Shown: positions 36,546-46,712, numbered from the stretch's first letter. The stretch is DNA of 64,000 nucleotides from an uncultured Clostridia bacterium (GCA_934130435.1 CAKOYB010000001.1:138503-202502); one strand, 5' to 3'. Notes: a model not told the origin generated them from the letters alone. Numbers and translations are program-made.

Positions 36546-37494
36546 TAATGTTGAAAGTAAAAAAAATTATAATTTGATTTTGACTTTTATTATTATTTTT
36601 ATACTTATTATTTTAATAGCAATAATAGTACTCAGTTCGTTAATATTTTTAAATAAAAAAGATGAAAAAGTAGATAACTCTGTAGAAGAAATTTGGAAGG
36701 GAGAGAATACTAAAAATTTAACTCCACTAAAAGACAATGAGATTTATTATACACTAATACGATGCATTAGTAATTATGTATCTGGCATATATGGAGAAAA
36801 CGATGAGCGAGTATATATAGATGAATGGTATACAAATAATAAAAATATAAAAAAAGAGAACTATAATAAAGAGTTTTTTGAACAATATAGTACATATGCG
36901 CCAACCGAAATTAATTACATTTCAAAAGGAAGAGTATATATATATTATATTTACGGAAATATTATAAGAGCAGATGGAACGCTACCATCAAAGAAGTTTA
37001 ATATTATTGTTAAGTTAGACTTTGCTAACTATAGATATTCAATAATTCCTCAAATTATTGAAGACTTAGAAAATAAAGAAGTATTTGGTGAACTAGGATC
37101 TAAATACAATGATTTTGAAGTGGTTTCAACATCTAATGAGATGATTGCGGGTAGATATATAACAGATTATTATTTGTTAACTAAGGAAAACATTAATGAA
37201 TCTTTTAATTTGATTGATGAAGAATATAAAAAAACTAAGTTTTTAAATGATATTAATAATTATAAAGTTTTTATAAACGAAAGATATAATGGAAATAGTG
37301 GTATACCAATTATAAAAGAATGTAAAGTTTACTTAACTGAAGGATTTACAGCATATGTGGTAAAAGATTTAAATGATAATATATATGTTTTTAAAGAAAC
37401 TGCAGTAAATAAATATACTGTTATATTAGATGCAAATACAATAAAATTAGACTTTTTAGAAAATGGAGAAAACAATAATGAAATTAAAGGATAA
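36505..37494 (+). CDS. Membrane-anchored NTF2-like T4SS accessory protein (two-domain)
   Basis: Strong membrane helix (LILTFIIIFILIILIAIIVL) then about 280 extracellular residues with the family motif NLIDEEYKKTKFLNDINNYK. The start is unclear. ATG 36505 or GTG 36523 overlap the hydrolase gene's end by 41 or 23 nt; the GGAGGTGG at 36519-36526 is badly placed for either. An ATG at 36548 is out of frame. A single-base shift in GGTGGCCAG would instead fuse this frame to the hydrolase. Function is probably VirB8/TcpC-like. Confidence 0.6.
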   Translation: MKKHLEVASTGNSNNVESKKNYNLILTFIIIFILIILIAIIVLSSLIFLNKKDEKVDNSVEEIWKGENTKNLTPLKDNEIYYTLIRCISNYVSGIYGENDERVYIDEWYTNNKNIKKENYNKEFFEQYSTYAPTEINYISKGRVYIYYIYGNIIRADGTLPSKKFNIIVKLDFANYRYSIIPQIIEDLENKEVFGELGSKYNDFEVVSTSNEMIAGRYITDYYLLTKENINESFNLIDEEYKKTKFLNDINNYKVFINERYNGNSGIPIIKECKVYLTEGFTAYVVKDLNDNIYVFKETAVNKYTVILDANTIKLDFLENGENNNEIKG

Positions 37495-38785
37495 TTCAGG
37501 TAGTATTTTGGGAATTGCTATAATTGTTGCAGCTTTATTTTTAGGGATAATAATGATTGTATCTTTTATTTCTGAAGGAGATTCAGAAACACAAGGAGCT
37601 AGTGACTATTCAAGTGTTGAAACAAGTGGAAGCCTTTTAGTTGAGTACTTAATGTCATGGGAAAACTCTGCAATTCAGGCTTACAAAGATGGTGAAAGGA
37701 CAAGTTATATAGCTAAATATGTACAAGATGAAAAATATGTGTGTTACACAGATTATAGCTATGATGCAGGGGATAGGAACTTTTCTACTGGTTTGTGCCA
37801 TAAACTACCAAATGGAAAATATAATTTAGTTAGTGAATATGCTGATGTGGGAATAGATATTACAAATGGAGATTATGATAATGTTGGAGATAAAATAGAT
37901 ATGCACTATGTTGATGACGTGTTCTTGAAGATACTAAATGGAAGATTTACTAATACAGTAAAGAATACATTAGGGGAAGAATTATACAATAGTATTCCTC
38001 AAAATCAAAAGGATGCACTTATATGTGTTGCATATCAATATGGAAATGTAGCAGGAGCTAAAGAATTTATTCAATCTGGCGGAACTGACAGAACTAAGTT
38101 TTGGGTTAATAGTGGTTATGGTTATAGATATTATCCATTTGCAAAAGGCGGAGGAAAAGATGGTAAAAGAAACAATAGAATTAATGCAAATTGGGAGTTA
38201 TTTAGTAAAGGAATATATAAAACAGGTTCAGGAAAAGTATTAGAGAAAAAAACTGATATAAATAAAGAATCTTTTGATGGATTCTTGTTTTTAGGAGATT
38301 CGTATACAGAAGGAATAAAAGATAGAGAAGAATTAAAAAATGCAACTATTAAAGCTGTTGTTGGTAAGGCACCAAAGTACTGGTTAGACAATTTTGGAGA
38401 GTTACCACAAAAAGTAAGCGGTGTAAGTGTTTTATTAGGTGTAAATAATACAAGCCAAACAAAGGAAATGAAAAAATTAATAGATAAGCTTGTAGAAAAG
38501 TATGGAACTGATATACCAATTTTTGTTCAAAAGGTATTTCCAGTTGGTTCGGGCTATACCACAATTTCAGCAAGTACTATGGTAAATAATATAGAAAAAT
38601 ATAACAACACTATAAGTAATTATTGTAATGAAATTGGATATAAAAATGTGAAATTTATAGATGCTACTACTAGCTGTACTTCAGGAAAATATTTAAAGAG
38701 TGAGTATACAAGTGATAATTTACATCTGAACGAAAAGGGAAAGGACATTTGGATTCAAAATATGAAAAACAAGATGCTTAAATAA
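37478..38785 (+). CDS. Lysozyme-like + SGNH hydrolase fusion protein
   Basis: 435 aa. Membrane helix (ILGIAIIVAALFLGIIMIV), a phage-lysozyme-like (GH24-type) domain (YLMSWENSAIQAYKDGE, FSTGLCHKLPNG, QNQKDALICVAYQYGN) and a C-terminal SGNH esterase domain with block I GDSYTEG and the catalytic D-x-x-H in DNLHLNEKGKDIW. ATG 37478 follows GGAG; 37463 is an alternative. The SGNH part could remove O-acetyl or other esters from glycan while the first domain cleaves it. Overlaps the previous gene by 17 nt. Confidence 0.75.
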   Translation: MKLKDNSGSILGIAIIVAALFLGIIMIVSFISEGDSETQGASDYSSVETSGSLLVEYLMSWENSAIQAYKDGERTSYIAKYVQDEKYVCYTDYSYDAGDRNFSTGLCHKLPNGKYNLVSEYADVGIDITNGDYDNVGDKIDMHYVDDVFLKILNGRFTNTVKNTLGEELYNSIPQNQKDALICVAYQYGNVAGAKEFIQSGGTDRTKFWVNSGYGYRYYPFAKGGGKDGKRNNRINANWELFSKGIYKTGSGKVLEKKTDINKESFDGFLFLGDSYTEGIKDREELKNATIKAVVGKAPKYWLDNFGELPQKVSGVSVLLGVNNTSQTKEMKKLIDKLVEKYGTDIPIFVQKVFPVGSGYTTISASTMVNNIEKYNNTISNYCNEIGYKNVKFIDATTSCTSGKYLKSEYTSDNLHLNEKGKDIWIQNMKNKMLK

Positions 38786-38813
38786 TAGTTTATTATAAGT
38801 AAAGGAGTTTTAA

Positions 38814-40181
38814 ATGAAAAAAACATTAAAGATTGCAATAATAGTAGTTATTATATTAATAATTATTATTACAATAATTCTGTTTTCTTTAAAGAATACA
38901 AGTAGTTTTACTAATGACACCAATAATACAGTTAATAATCAAATGGATTATACAAATAATAACAATCAAAATACGCTAAATAGTAGTAATGAAAGTACAT
39001 CTGATCAACAGTTTAAAATGGAAAATGATAGAAGAATGTATTTATACATTGAAAAACTAGCAGAAGATACTGTTGAAAATATGATGATGTATAATTCAGA
39101 TGAAATGATAAAGTATAATTTAAGAATAGACTCGGCAGAAGATTTGAAAACAGAAAAGAATAAAATAAAAAATGCTTTGGAAAATACTTTTAGTAAAAAT
39201 CTGCTTAATGAAATAGAAATTAATCAAATATTATCAAATAAAAAAATACAATTAAACGAAGCGTATAATGTTAATAAAATATATAAAAAGGCAATATCTA
39301 ACAAAAATGAAGTGTTTTTAGTATTTGGACAATTTACTAAATCAAATGAAAATTATTCATTTTTAATTAATTTAGATAAAAGTTCTAATGCATATGAAAT
39401 ATATACAGATGAATATATTATAAAATATAATTTAAATGAAGATAATATAAATAATGTAGATATAAATGCTGCATCTGTAGTAAAAAATGAATATAATGCA
39501 ATTAATAATACGGTAGATTATTCAGATGAAGTGATTGCTAAAAAATATTTTAATTACTTTCAATATTATATAAAATCTAATCCTAAAAAGATATATGATA
39601 TATTAGATGAAAAATACAAGAGTGCCAAGTTTCCAACTTATGAGGATTTTAAGAAATATGCAGGTTCTTATAAAACTACAAATATAAGCAAGTATAAGAT
39701 AAAGAAAAATGATTTATATAATGAAGTTGTATGCATAGATGAAGCTGGAAGGTATATATATTTTAGAGAAAAAAGTGTTATGCAATTTACAATGGTTTTA
39801 GATAATTATACATTAGATATTAATATTTTTTCAGAAGAATATAATGCAGAAAGCCAAAATAAGATAGTAAATTTGAATATTGAAAAAATATCGCAAATGG
39901 TTAATAATGCTGATTATGGTATATTATATTCTAAACTAAATGAAACATTTAAAAACAATAATTTTAGAAATTTAGATAGTTTTAAAACATATGTTACATC
40001 AAATTTTTATGGATTAAATAGGTTAGAAGTAATATCAATAAATGAGAATAAAGACTATCTTACAGCAAGAGTAAGAGTTATAAATAAAGAAAAAGATTCA
40101 CAAAGAAAACTAATGACAATTTCTATGAAATTAATTAATAAAGTAGATTTTGAAATGTCTTTTAGTTTTGATGAAAATTAA
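38814..40181 (+). CDS. Membrane-anchored, Asn-rich NTF2-like T4SS accessory protein (long)
   Basis: 455 aa: one membrane helix (IAIIVVIILIIIITIILFSL), an Asn/Thr-rich linker (about residues 30-65), then three similar segments, one with YDILDEKYKSAKFPTYEDFK and another with YSKLNETFKNNNFRNLDSFK. Related to the products at 34613 and 36505. Starts after AAAGGAG. Ends the first T4SS cluster. Confidence 0.6.
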   Translation: MKKTLKIAIIVVIILIIIITIILFSLKNTSSFTNDTNNTVNNQMDYTNNNNQNTLNSSNESTSDQQFKMENDRRMYLYIEKLAEDTVENMMMYNSDEMIKYNLRIDSAEDLKTEKNKIKNALENTFSKNLLNEIEINQILSNKKIQLNEAYNVNKIYKKAISNKNEVFLVFGQFTKSNENYSFLINLDKSSNAYEIYTDEYIIKYNLNEDNINNVDINAASVVKNEYNAINNTVDYSDEVIAKKYFNYFQYYIKSNPKKIYDILDEKYKSAKFPTYEDFKKYAGSYKTTNISKYKIKKNDLYNEVVCIDEAGRYIYFREKSVMQFTMVLDNYTLDINIFSEEYNAESQNKIVNLNIEKISQMVNNADYGILYSKLNETFKNNNFRNLDSFKTYVTSNFYGLNRLEVISINENKDYLTARVRVINKEKDSQRKLMTISMKLINKVDFEMSFSFDEN

Positions 40182-40229
40182 TAGAATACTATTTTAGCAT
40201 TTGGAAAAAATGTAAACATGGAGGTGCTT

Positions 40230-41234
40230 ATGTTTATTCCAGATGCTATTTTTTATGAAGAAGAAATTTTAGAATATGTATTAGGAAGGGAACTTTTTAA
40301 CAGATATAACAATCTAAATATTCCAATGCATATTATACAAAACCATAATAATATAGAGGAAATGAGAAAAAAAGAAAATAAAGAATTTCCAAAAATGAAA
40401 AGAAACCTTATAATCGCTACTAGAAAGACTCATAAATATGTTGAAAATCATAAGGTTTCAGATTTTTTAGTTCCATATACATCTTCTGGCTGCATTGCAA
40501 TGTGCATGTACTGTTACTTAGTATGTAATTATAATAAATGTGCATATTTAAGGCTATTTGTAAATAGAGAATATATGTTAGACAAAATAATTAAAACAGC
40601 AGGTAAAACTCAAAAAAATACTGTTTTTGAAATTGGAAGTAATAGTGATTTAATTTTAGAAAACACAATTACAGGGAATCTGCAATGGACAATAGAAAAT
40701 TTTTCAAAAAGTGAAAATGGAATGTTAACATTTCCAACTAAATTTGATATGATTGATCCAATTTTACCACTAAAACACAATGGAAAAATTATTGTTAGAA
40801 TGAGTTTAAACCCAGAAGAGATTATTAATAAAGTAGAATTTGGAACATCAAGACTTGATAATAGAATAAAAGCAATAAACGAACTAATTGAAGCGGGTTA
40901 CATTGTAGGAATTTTAATTGCTCCAATCATATTAGTAGAAGACTGGAAAAGTTTATACGAGGAATTACTAATAAAAATGAAGCAAGATTTAAGTAAAAAA
41001 GCACAAAGTAAAGTTTTTTTTGAGCTAATATTTATGACATACAGTTATGTTCATAATGCAATAAACCATGAAGCATTCCCGAATGCAATTAATTTATTTA
41101 ACAAAGAAATTATGACAGGGAGAGGAAAAGGAAAATATGCATATAAAGCAGGAATTAAAGAAGATGCTAAAAAATATATGGAAGAACTAATGAGAAAATA
41201 TTTTCCGAACAATGAAATTAAGTATATTGTTTAG
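40230..41234 (+). CDS. splB: Spore photoproduct lyase (radical SAM)
   Basis: It repairs the UV lesion 5-thyminyl-5,6-dihydrothymine in germinating spores. Radical SAM motif CIAMCMYC (CxxxCxxC) follows VPYTSSG, and the downstream KCAYLRLFVNRE includes the cysteine position that donates hydrogen. 334 aa, full length. ATG 40230 follows GGAGGTGC; ATG 40218 lies in the ribosome site. Confidence 0.92.
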   Translation: MFIPDAIFYEEEILEYVLGRELFNRYNNLNIPMHIIQNHNNIEEMRKKENKEFPKMKRNLIIATRKTHKYVENHKVSDFLVPYTSSGCIAMCMYCYLVCNYNKCAYLRLFVNREYMLDKIIKTAGKTQKNTVFEIGSNSDLILENTITGNLQWTIENFSKSENGMLTFPTKFDMIDPILPLKHNGKIIVRMSLNPEEIINKVEFGTSRLDNRIKAINELIEAGYIVGILIAPIILVEDWKSLYEELLIKMKQDLSKKAQSKVFFELIFMTYSYVHNAINHEAFPNAINLFNKEIMTGRGKGKYAYKAGIKEDAKKYMEELMRKYFPNNEIKYIV

Positions 41235-41290
41235 CTTGTATTTTCGAATAATTAATAAATGAATGAATATATTAAAATAAGGTGATTTTT

Positions 41291-42514
41291 TTGAAGAAGA
41301 TAATTATTTATATATTTATTCTTTTTTTTATTTTTAATTTTTCTTATGTTATATATGCGGATGATAGAATAGAAAACTTTAATATTAAGGAGATACAAGA
41401 AACAATTGAAACCTCAAGTAATCCGAAAAGCAAACCTAACATAAATTCTAGATCTGCAATTGTTTTAGATAGAAATACAAACGCAATTTTATATGGAAAA
41501 AATGAAAATCAAAAAAGACCAATGGCATCAACAACTAAAATAATGACCTCTATAGTTATTATTGAGAATAATGATTTAAATGATATTGTAACAATATCTA
41601 AAAAAGCAGCAGGAACAGGTGGATCAAGATTAGGATTAAAATTTAATGATAAAATAAGTGTAAAAGATTTGCTGTACGGACTAATGCTAAGATCAGGTAA
41701 TGATGCAGCTGTAGCTTTAGCAGAGTATTCTGGAGGAAGTGTTCAGCAATTTGCAAATTTAATGAATAATAAGGCGAATTCATTAGGCTTAAAAAATACA
41801 CATTTTGAAACACCACATGGGTTAGATTCTAGTGAACATTATACAACTACATATGAACTTGCAATTCTAACTGATTATGCATTAAAAAATGAGATATTTA
41901 GTAAAATTGTTAATACTCAAAATATTAATATAAATATAAATGGTAATTCCAAAAATATACATAATACAAATGAATTACTAGGATATTTAAATGGTGTTTA
42001 TGGTGTAAAGACAGGTTTTACAAATGGTGCAGGAAGATGTTTAGTAACATCTGTTAAACGAAATGATTTAGACCTAATATGTATAGTTCTAGGAGCAGAT
42101 ACAAAAAAAGATAGAACTAGAGACAGCATAGAGTTAATTGAATATGCATATGCAAACTTTAGAAATATTAATATAAAAGAAAAAATTAATGAGAAATTTA
42201 ATAAATGGAAGGAAATAAACGAAAAGAGAATAGAAGTTTTAAAAGCAAAAGATTTACTAACATTAAAAATAGATAATCATAAATTTAATAAATTCCCAAT
42301 AAAAAATGGAGAGGAAGATAAAATAAGAATAAGCATTGAAATTAAGGAACAATTAAAAGCACCAATAGAAAAAGGAGAAAAAGTTGGGACAATTATTATA
42401 AAAAATAACGAAAATATAATAGAACAATTAGATATAGTAACAAATCAAAAAATACGAAAAAAGAATATTTTTGATTACCTAAAAACTATTTTTAACAAGG
42501 GTCTAGTATGCTAA
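41291..42514 (+). CDS. D-alanyl-D-alanine carboxypeptidase (S11, DacF/DacB type)
   Basis: Exported penicillin-binding protein that trims the terminal D-Ala of peptidoglycan stems. Signal peptide (IIIYIFILFFIFNFSYVIYA), SxxK motif ASTTKIMTS, SGN motif RSGNDAAVAL and KTG motif GVKTGFTNGAG. A C-terminal PBP5-like beta domain follows (from about residue 300). TTG 41291 sits at good spacing from AAGGTGA. Beside splB, it may be the sporulation-type enzyme. Confidence 0.9.
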   Translation: MKKIIIYIFILFFIFNFSYVIYADDRIENFNIKEIQETIETSSNPKSKPNINSRSAIVLDRNTNAILYGKNENQKRPMASTTKIMTSIVIIENNDLNDIVTISKKAAGTGGSRLGLKFNDKISVKDLLYGLMLRSGNDAAVALAEYSGGSVQQFANLMNNKANSLGLKNTHFETPHGLDSSEHYTTTYELAILTDYALKNEIFSKIVNTQNINININGNSKNIHNTNELLGYLNGVYGVKTGFTNGAGRCLVTSVKRNDLDLICIVLGADTKKDRTRDSIELIEYAYANFRNINIKEKINEKFNKWKEINEKRIEVLKAKDLLTLKIDNHKFNKFPIKNGEEDKIRISIEIKEQLKAPIEKGEKVGTIIIKNNENIIEQLDIVTNQKIRKKNIFDYLKTIFNKGLVC

Positions 42515-42612
42515 AGTTTTACGTGATATTGTCAAAGTTGCTAAAAATTTAAAAATTCTATTGCTAAAAATGGTTTTTGAATATATAATAATATTGGTTT
42601 TAAATTGATTTT

Positions 42613-42712
42613 TCTATGGAGAATATATTTCAATAAAAAGCTATGAACCTTGTCAGGTCCGAAAGGAAGCAGCAATAAGTAGTGTATTTATGTGAGATGT
42701 ATTTTCCATAGA
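42613..42712 (+). ncRNA. ffs: Signal recognition particle RNA (small bacterial type)
   Basis: The conserved apical domain is present: GAACCTTGTCAGGTCC, GAAAGGAAGCAGCA and TAAGTAG, with the GNRA-type loop and the Ffh-binding internal loops. The ends pair (CTATGGA/TCCATAG). It lies directly upstream of dnaX, the usual position in Firmicutes. The 100-nt length is the short type without Alu domain. Confidence 0.9.
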
Positions 42713-42757
42713 GGAATTGATTATAAAACCAATTTTTTAATCAAAGAGGTGAAATTT

Positions 42758-44362
42758 TTGGCATATACAGCTTTATATAGAAAATTTAGACCAAAAACTT
42801 TCAGCGAAATGGTTGGACAAGAGCACATTACTAAAACATTGAAAAATCAAATAATAGCACAAAGAGTTGGACATGCATATTTATTCAATGGTGGTAGAGG
42901 TACTGGGAAAACTTCTGCAGCTAAAATTTTGGCAAGAGCAATAAACTGTTTAAATCCAAAAGATGGAGAACCATGTAATGAATGTGAAATATGTAAAGGA
43001 ATTTTGGCAGGTTCATTAACAGATGTTGTAGAAATGGATGCAGCTTCTAACAATAGTGTTGAAGATATACGTTCTATAAGAGAAGAAGTAAATTTTCTTC
43101 CAACTTTGGCAAAATACAGAGTATATATTATAGATGAGGTACATATGCTTTCAACGGGAGCTTTTAATGCACTGTTAAAAACATTAGAAGAACCACCAGA
43201 ACATGTTAAATTTATACTTGCAACAACCGAACCACAGAAAATACCAGCTACAATTCTTTCAAGATGTCAAAGGTTTGATTTTAAAAGAATATCAGACGCA
43301 GACATAATAAAAAGATTAAAAATTGTATGCAAGGAATCAAATATAGAAGTAACAGAAGGTGCATTAAAGATTATTGCTTCTTTATCAGAAGGAGCAATGA
43401 GAGATGCATTAAGTATTCTTGAAAGAACAGTTCAAGAAGGCGTAAATAATATTGACGAAAATTATATAAAAGAATTAGTTGGAATACCAAAGCTTGAATA
43501 TGTAGAAAGTGTTTTAAATGGTATTGTAGAATACAATGTTGAGTTAGTTTTGGAAGATATTAATAGAGTTTTAGATGAAGGAAAAGATGTAAACAATTTT
43601 GTATGGGAACTTATAAAATTTACAAAGGATCTACTTGTATATAAAACAAGCAAAAAACTTGACTTATATTCAGATGAAGATATAAAAAAGATAGATAGCA
43701 TTTGTCAAAAAACAGATAAAGATAGATTGCTACAAATAATTTATAGCTTATCTGAACTAGCAAATGATATACGAATATCATCACAAAAACTAATAATATT
43801 TCAAGCTGGGTTAATTAAATTATGTAATAAAGAAACAGCAAGTACAAATAGTGAGTTAGAGCATAGGGTGGCAGAACTAGAAAATATTATAAAAAATGGT
43901 GCTATAAAAAATGTACAAATTCAGAATGTAAATACAAATAGAGCATCAAATATAAAAACTACAATTGAAGCAAAAAATATTTCTAATGTAAATAAAACGG
44001 TAGAAAAGAAACAAAATGTTCACAGTGGACCAATTGCAAAAGAATGGCCTAATATAGTAAATGATTTTAAAAGCAATGGAAAAATTATGCTATATACTAA
44101 CCTTTTAAATACAAACGCTGTAGAAATAAATGATTTAGTTGTAGGCATTGAATTTCCAAATGGTTTAACCAGTTTTGGCAAAACGGTTTTGGAAAAACCA
44201 GAAAATAAAAATGAAATTATAAAACAAGTTTCCATGGCAGCAGGTAAAGAAATGAACATAAAGTATTTAGATTCAAATCAGAAGGCTAATATGGAAAAAA
44301 AGGACAACAGTTTAGAAGGAATGGTTAGCAGTTTAGATATTCCATTTAATGTTGTAGACTAA
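42758..44362 (+). CDS. dnaX: DNA polymerase III gamma/tau subunits
   Basis: Clamp-loader ATPase, partner of HolB. Walker A GGRGTGKTS, a four-Cys zinc module (CLNPKDGEPCNECEICKG), Walker B VYIIDEVHML, and SRC motif LSRCQRFDF. TTG 42758 (product MAYTALYRKFRPKTF) follows AGAGGTGA. Part of the dnaX-ybaB-recR block. Confidence 0.94.
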   Translation: MAYTALYRKFRPKTFSEMVGQEHITKTLKNQIIAQRVGHAYLFNGGRGTGKTSAAKILARAINCLNPKDGEPCNECEICKGILAGSLTDVVEMDAASNNSVEDIRSIREEVNFLPTLAKYRVYIIDEVHMLSTGAFNALLKTLEEPPEHVKFILATTEPQKIPATILSRCQRFDFKRISDADIIKRLKIVCKESNIEVTEGALKIIASLSEGAMRDALSILERTVQEGVNNIDENYIKELVGIPKLEYVESVLNGIVEYNVELVLEDINRVLDEGKDVNNFVWELIKFTKDLLVYKTSKKLDLYSDEDIKKIDSICQKTDKDRLLQIIYSLSELANDIRISSQKLIIFQAGLIKLCNKETASTNSELEHRVAELENIIKNGAIKNVQIQNVNTNRASNIKTTIEAKNISNVNKTVEKKQNVHSGPIAKEWPNIVNDFKSNGKIMLYTNLLNTNAVEINDLVVGIEFPNGLTSFGKTVLEKPENKNEIIKQVSMAAGKEMNIKYLDSNQKANMEKKDNSLEGMVSSLDIPFNVVD

Positions 44363-44383
44363 ATAAAAAAGGAGGATTTAATA

Positions 44384-44728
44384 ATGGGTAAAAGAGGAGG
44401 ATTCCCAGGAGGAATGGGAGGCTTCGGCGGAATGAATATAAATAAATTAATGCAAGAAGCTAAAAAAATGCAAGCTGATATGGAAAAATCACAAGAGGAA
44501 TTAGTTGCAAGAGAATTTGAAGCAACAGCCGGAGGTGGTGCAATATCTGTAAAAGTTACTGGAGATAAACAAATAAAAGAAATAAAGCTAAAACAAGATA
44601 TTGTTGATCCTGATGATGTAGAAATGCTAGAAGACTTAATTATTACTTGTGTAAATGAAGCACTAAAAAAAGTGGACTCTGCACAAGCAGCTCAAATGGG
44701 AAAATATAATATACCAGGATTAATGTAA
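44384..44728 (+). CDS. YbaB/EbfC nucleoid-associated protein
   Basis: 114 residues with a Gly-rich N-terminus (FPGGMGGFGGMNINKLMQEA) and core KMQADMEKSQEEL. Dimeric DNA-binding protein nearly always found between dnaX and recR, as here. AAGGAGG precedes the ATG. Confidence 0.93.
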   Translation: MGKRGGFPGGMGGFGGMNINKLMQEAKKMQADMEKSQEELVAREFEATAGGGAISVKVTGDKQIKEIKLKQDIVDPDDVEMLEDLIITCVNEALKKVDSAQAAQMGKYNIPGLM

Positions 44729-44761
44729 AAAAAGTAATACAATAATAGTTGGAGATTTTTT

Positions 44762-45358
44762 ATGAGCTATTACTCACCATCAATAGAAAAATTAATAGAA
44801 AGTTTTGAGAGACTACCAAGTATTGGACATAAAACAGCAATAAGACTAGCATTTCACATGCTAGATGCTTCTGAGGAAGAAACTAACGAATTTGTTAATT
44901 CAATTATTGAAGCTAAAAAGAAATTAAAATATTGTTCAAAATGCTATAACATTTCAGATACGGACCCATGCATTATATGTTCTAATCCAAGAAGAGATGA
45001 AAATTTAATATGTGTTGTGGAAGACGTGAGGGATGTTATTGCAATGGAAAGAACACATGAATTTAATGGAGTTTATCATGTTTTACACGGAACTATTTCA
45101 CCAATGAATGGAATTGGACCTGACGATATAAAAATTAAAGAATTATTAAGCAGAATAAACGAACAAACTAGAGAGGTTATTTTGGCAACAAATCCACGTG
45201 TAGAAGGAGAAGCAACGGCAATGTATATTTCAAAAATATTGAAACCATTAGGGGTAAAAACAACAAGGATTGCACATGGAATTCCTGTTGGAGGAGATTT
45301 GGAATATACAGATGAAATAACATTGTCTAAAGCACTAGAAGGAAGAAGAGAATTATAG
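44762..45358 (+). CDS. recR: Recombination protein RecR
   Basis: DNA-binding clamp of the RecFOR repair pathway. HhH region [18 protein letters not shown], a four-Cys zinc finger ([16 protein letters not shown]), and the Toprim domain ([22 protein letters not shown]). 198 aa, full length. It follows ybaB by 33 nt. Confidence 0.95.
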   Translation: MSYYSPSIEKLIESFERLPSIGHKTAIRLAFHMLDASEEETNEFVNSIIEAKKKLKYCSKCYNISDTDPCIICSNPRRDENLICVVEDVRDVIAMERTHEFNGVYHVLHGTISPMNGIGPDDIKIKELLSRINEQTREVILATNPRVEGEATAMYISKILKPLGVKTTRIAHGIPVGGDLEYTDEITLSKALEGRREL

Positions 45359-45541
45359 ACTATTGCTTTTATTTTCAGGAGGACATTGAACAGCAATTAT
45401 TGCAAGATTGTCTCCAACAGCAGTTAGAAAGGCAGCTAAAATGCCTATTTCATCACAGCTTAAGCCTTGAGATAAAGCAATTGCAAAACTACTAGCAAGA
45501 TAAATTAATTCGCAACTAGATTTATTTGATAAACAAGACAT
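45353..45541 (-). CDS. Small Cys-containing hydrophobic protein
   Basis: 62 residues, [20 protein letters not shown] followed by [20 protein letters not shown] and a C-terminal PPENKS. I recall this as a DUF common beside recR in Clostridia; function unknown. ATG 45541 follows GGGTGG. Its end overlaps recR by 6 nt convergently. Confidence 0.6.
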   Translation of the reverse strand: MSCLSNKSSCELIYLASSFAIALSQGLSCDEIGILAAFLTAVGDNLAIIAVQCPPENKSNSL

Positions 45542-45575
45542 AAAACCACCCATATATATTATGAGTGGTTTTTTA
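45542..45575 (-). terminator. Possible terminator of the lipid glycosyltransferase gene
   Basis: AAAACCAC-type arm pairs with GTGGTTTT across an AT loop; it lies just after the minus-strand stop at 45587 and before the next minus-strand start. Confidence 0.55.
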
Positions 45576-45586
45576 ATATGTTTCTA

Positions 45587-46712
45587 TTATCCTAAAATTG
45601 TTTTACAAATATCAGCAGTAGAATTTTTTTTGGATAACATTAAAGCATTTGATTTCATTTTATTTAATTTCTCAGAATTGTTTAATAATCCATTTAGAAT
45701 ATCTTTAATATTAGAATCTTTTTTTATCCAAATACCTACATTGTTTTTTTCTAAAAATTCAGCATTTTCTTCTTCTTGACCTGGAATTGGATTTATAACA
45801 ATAATTGGAAGACCAGAAGCAAGACTTTCTGTAGTTGTAAGGCCACCAGGTTTTGTGATTACTAAGTCTGAAATACTCATTAGTTCTGGAACCATGTTAG
45901 TGTAATCTAAGACTTTAACAGAATCTTCTTTGTTTTCTGATTTAACTATTTCTTCAAAGTGTTCTTTAAGATTTTTATTTTTTCCGGATATAGCAACTAT
46001 TTGGAATTCTGGAAAATCTTCAACTAATGTTTTGAAAATTTGTATAGTTGTACTTTTTCCAAGACCAAATTCACCACCACCGAAAAAAAAGTAAAGTTCT
46101 GGTATTTAAATTAATATTAAATTTTTTGGCAACATTTAATTTATCATATTTTTCTAGGAATCTACTAGAAAGAGGAATACCTGTAACATGTATTTTACTT
46201 TCTTGGATTCCGTTTGAAATTAAATCTTTTTTCATTCCATCATGGGCAACAAAGAAATAATCAACATAGTCTGGATACATTATCCATTGGTCATGAATTG
46301 CATAGTCTGTCATTATTGTAGCTAATTTGAAAGTCTTATTATGTTTTTCTTTTATATATGCACACATTTGACTGCTAAATGGGTGTGTTGATATTACATA
46401 ATCAGGGTTAAAGTTACTAATTAACTTATCTAATTTTATTGACATTAATTTATTTGAATCATTTGAGATTTTGGAAATCATTCCATGTCCAGATTTTTTG
46501 TATACATATCCCCAAGCCCAAGGAACTTTTTTGGCCATCTCTGAGTATGCAGTAGTTGTTATTTTGTTAATATATTTATTTATATATTCAACGCAATCTA
46601 TCATTTGGATTTCTACATCTGAGTAGTTTGCTTCAATATATTCTTTTATTGATTTTGCAGCAGAAAGATGACCTCCACCATAAGTTCCATAGAATATAAT
46701 TATTTTTTTCAT
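45587..46712 (-). CDS. ugtP: Processive diacylglycerol glycosyltransferase (GT28), +1 frameshift at CGG
   Basis: UgtP/MGDG-synthase-type enzyme moving glucose or galactose from UDP-sugar onto diacylglycerol to make membrane glycolipid and the lipoteichoic acid anchor. The N-terminal half (YGTYGGGHLSAAKSIKEYIE, STHPFSSQMC, TDYAIHDQWI) is in frame 0. At CGG (46082 down to 46080) frame 0 reads CGG TGG TGG TGA and stops. Omitting the C gives LLFF-GGGEFGLGKSTTI, the family's conserved GGG-E/L-G-LG sugar-nucleotide loop, then SDLVITKPGGLTTTESLASG. Total 374 aa, normal length. A housekeeping gene with the same break as the T4SS genes. Confidence 0.85.
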
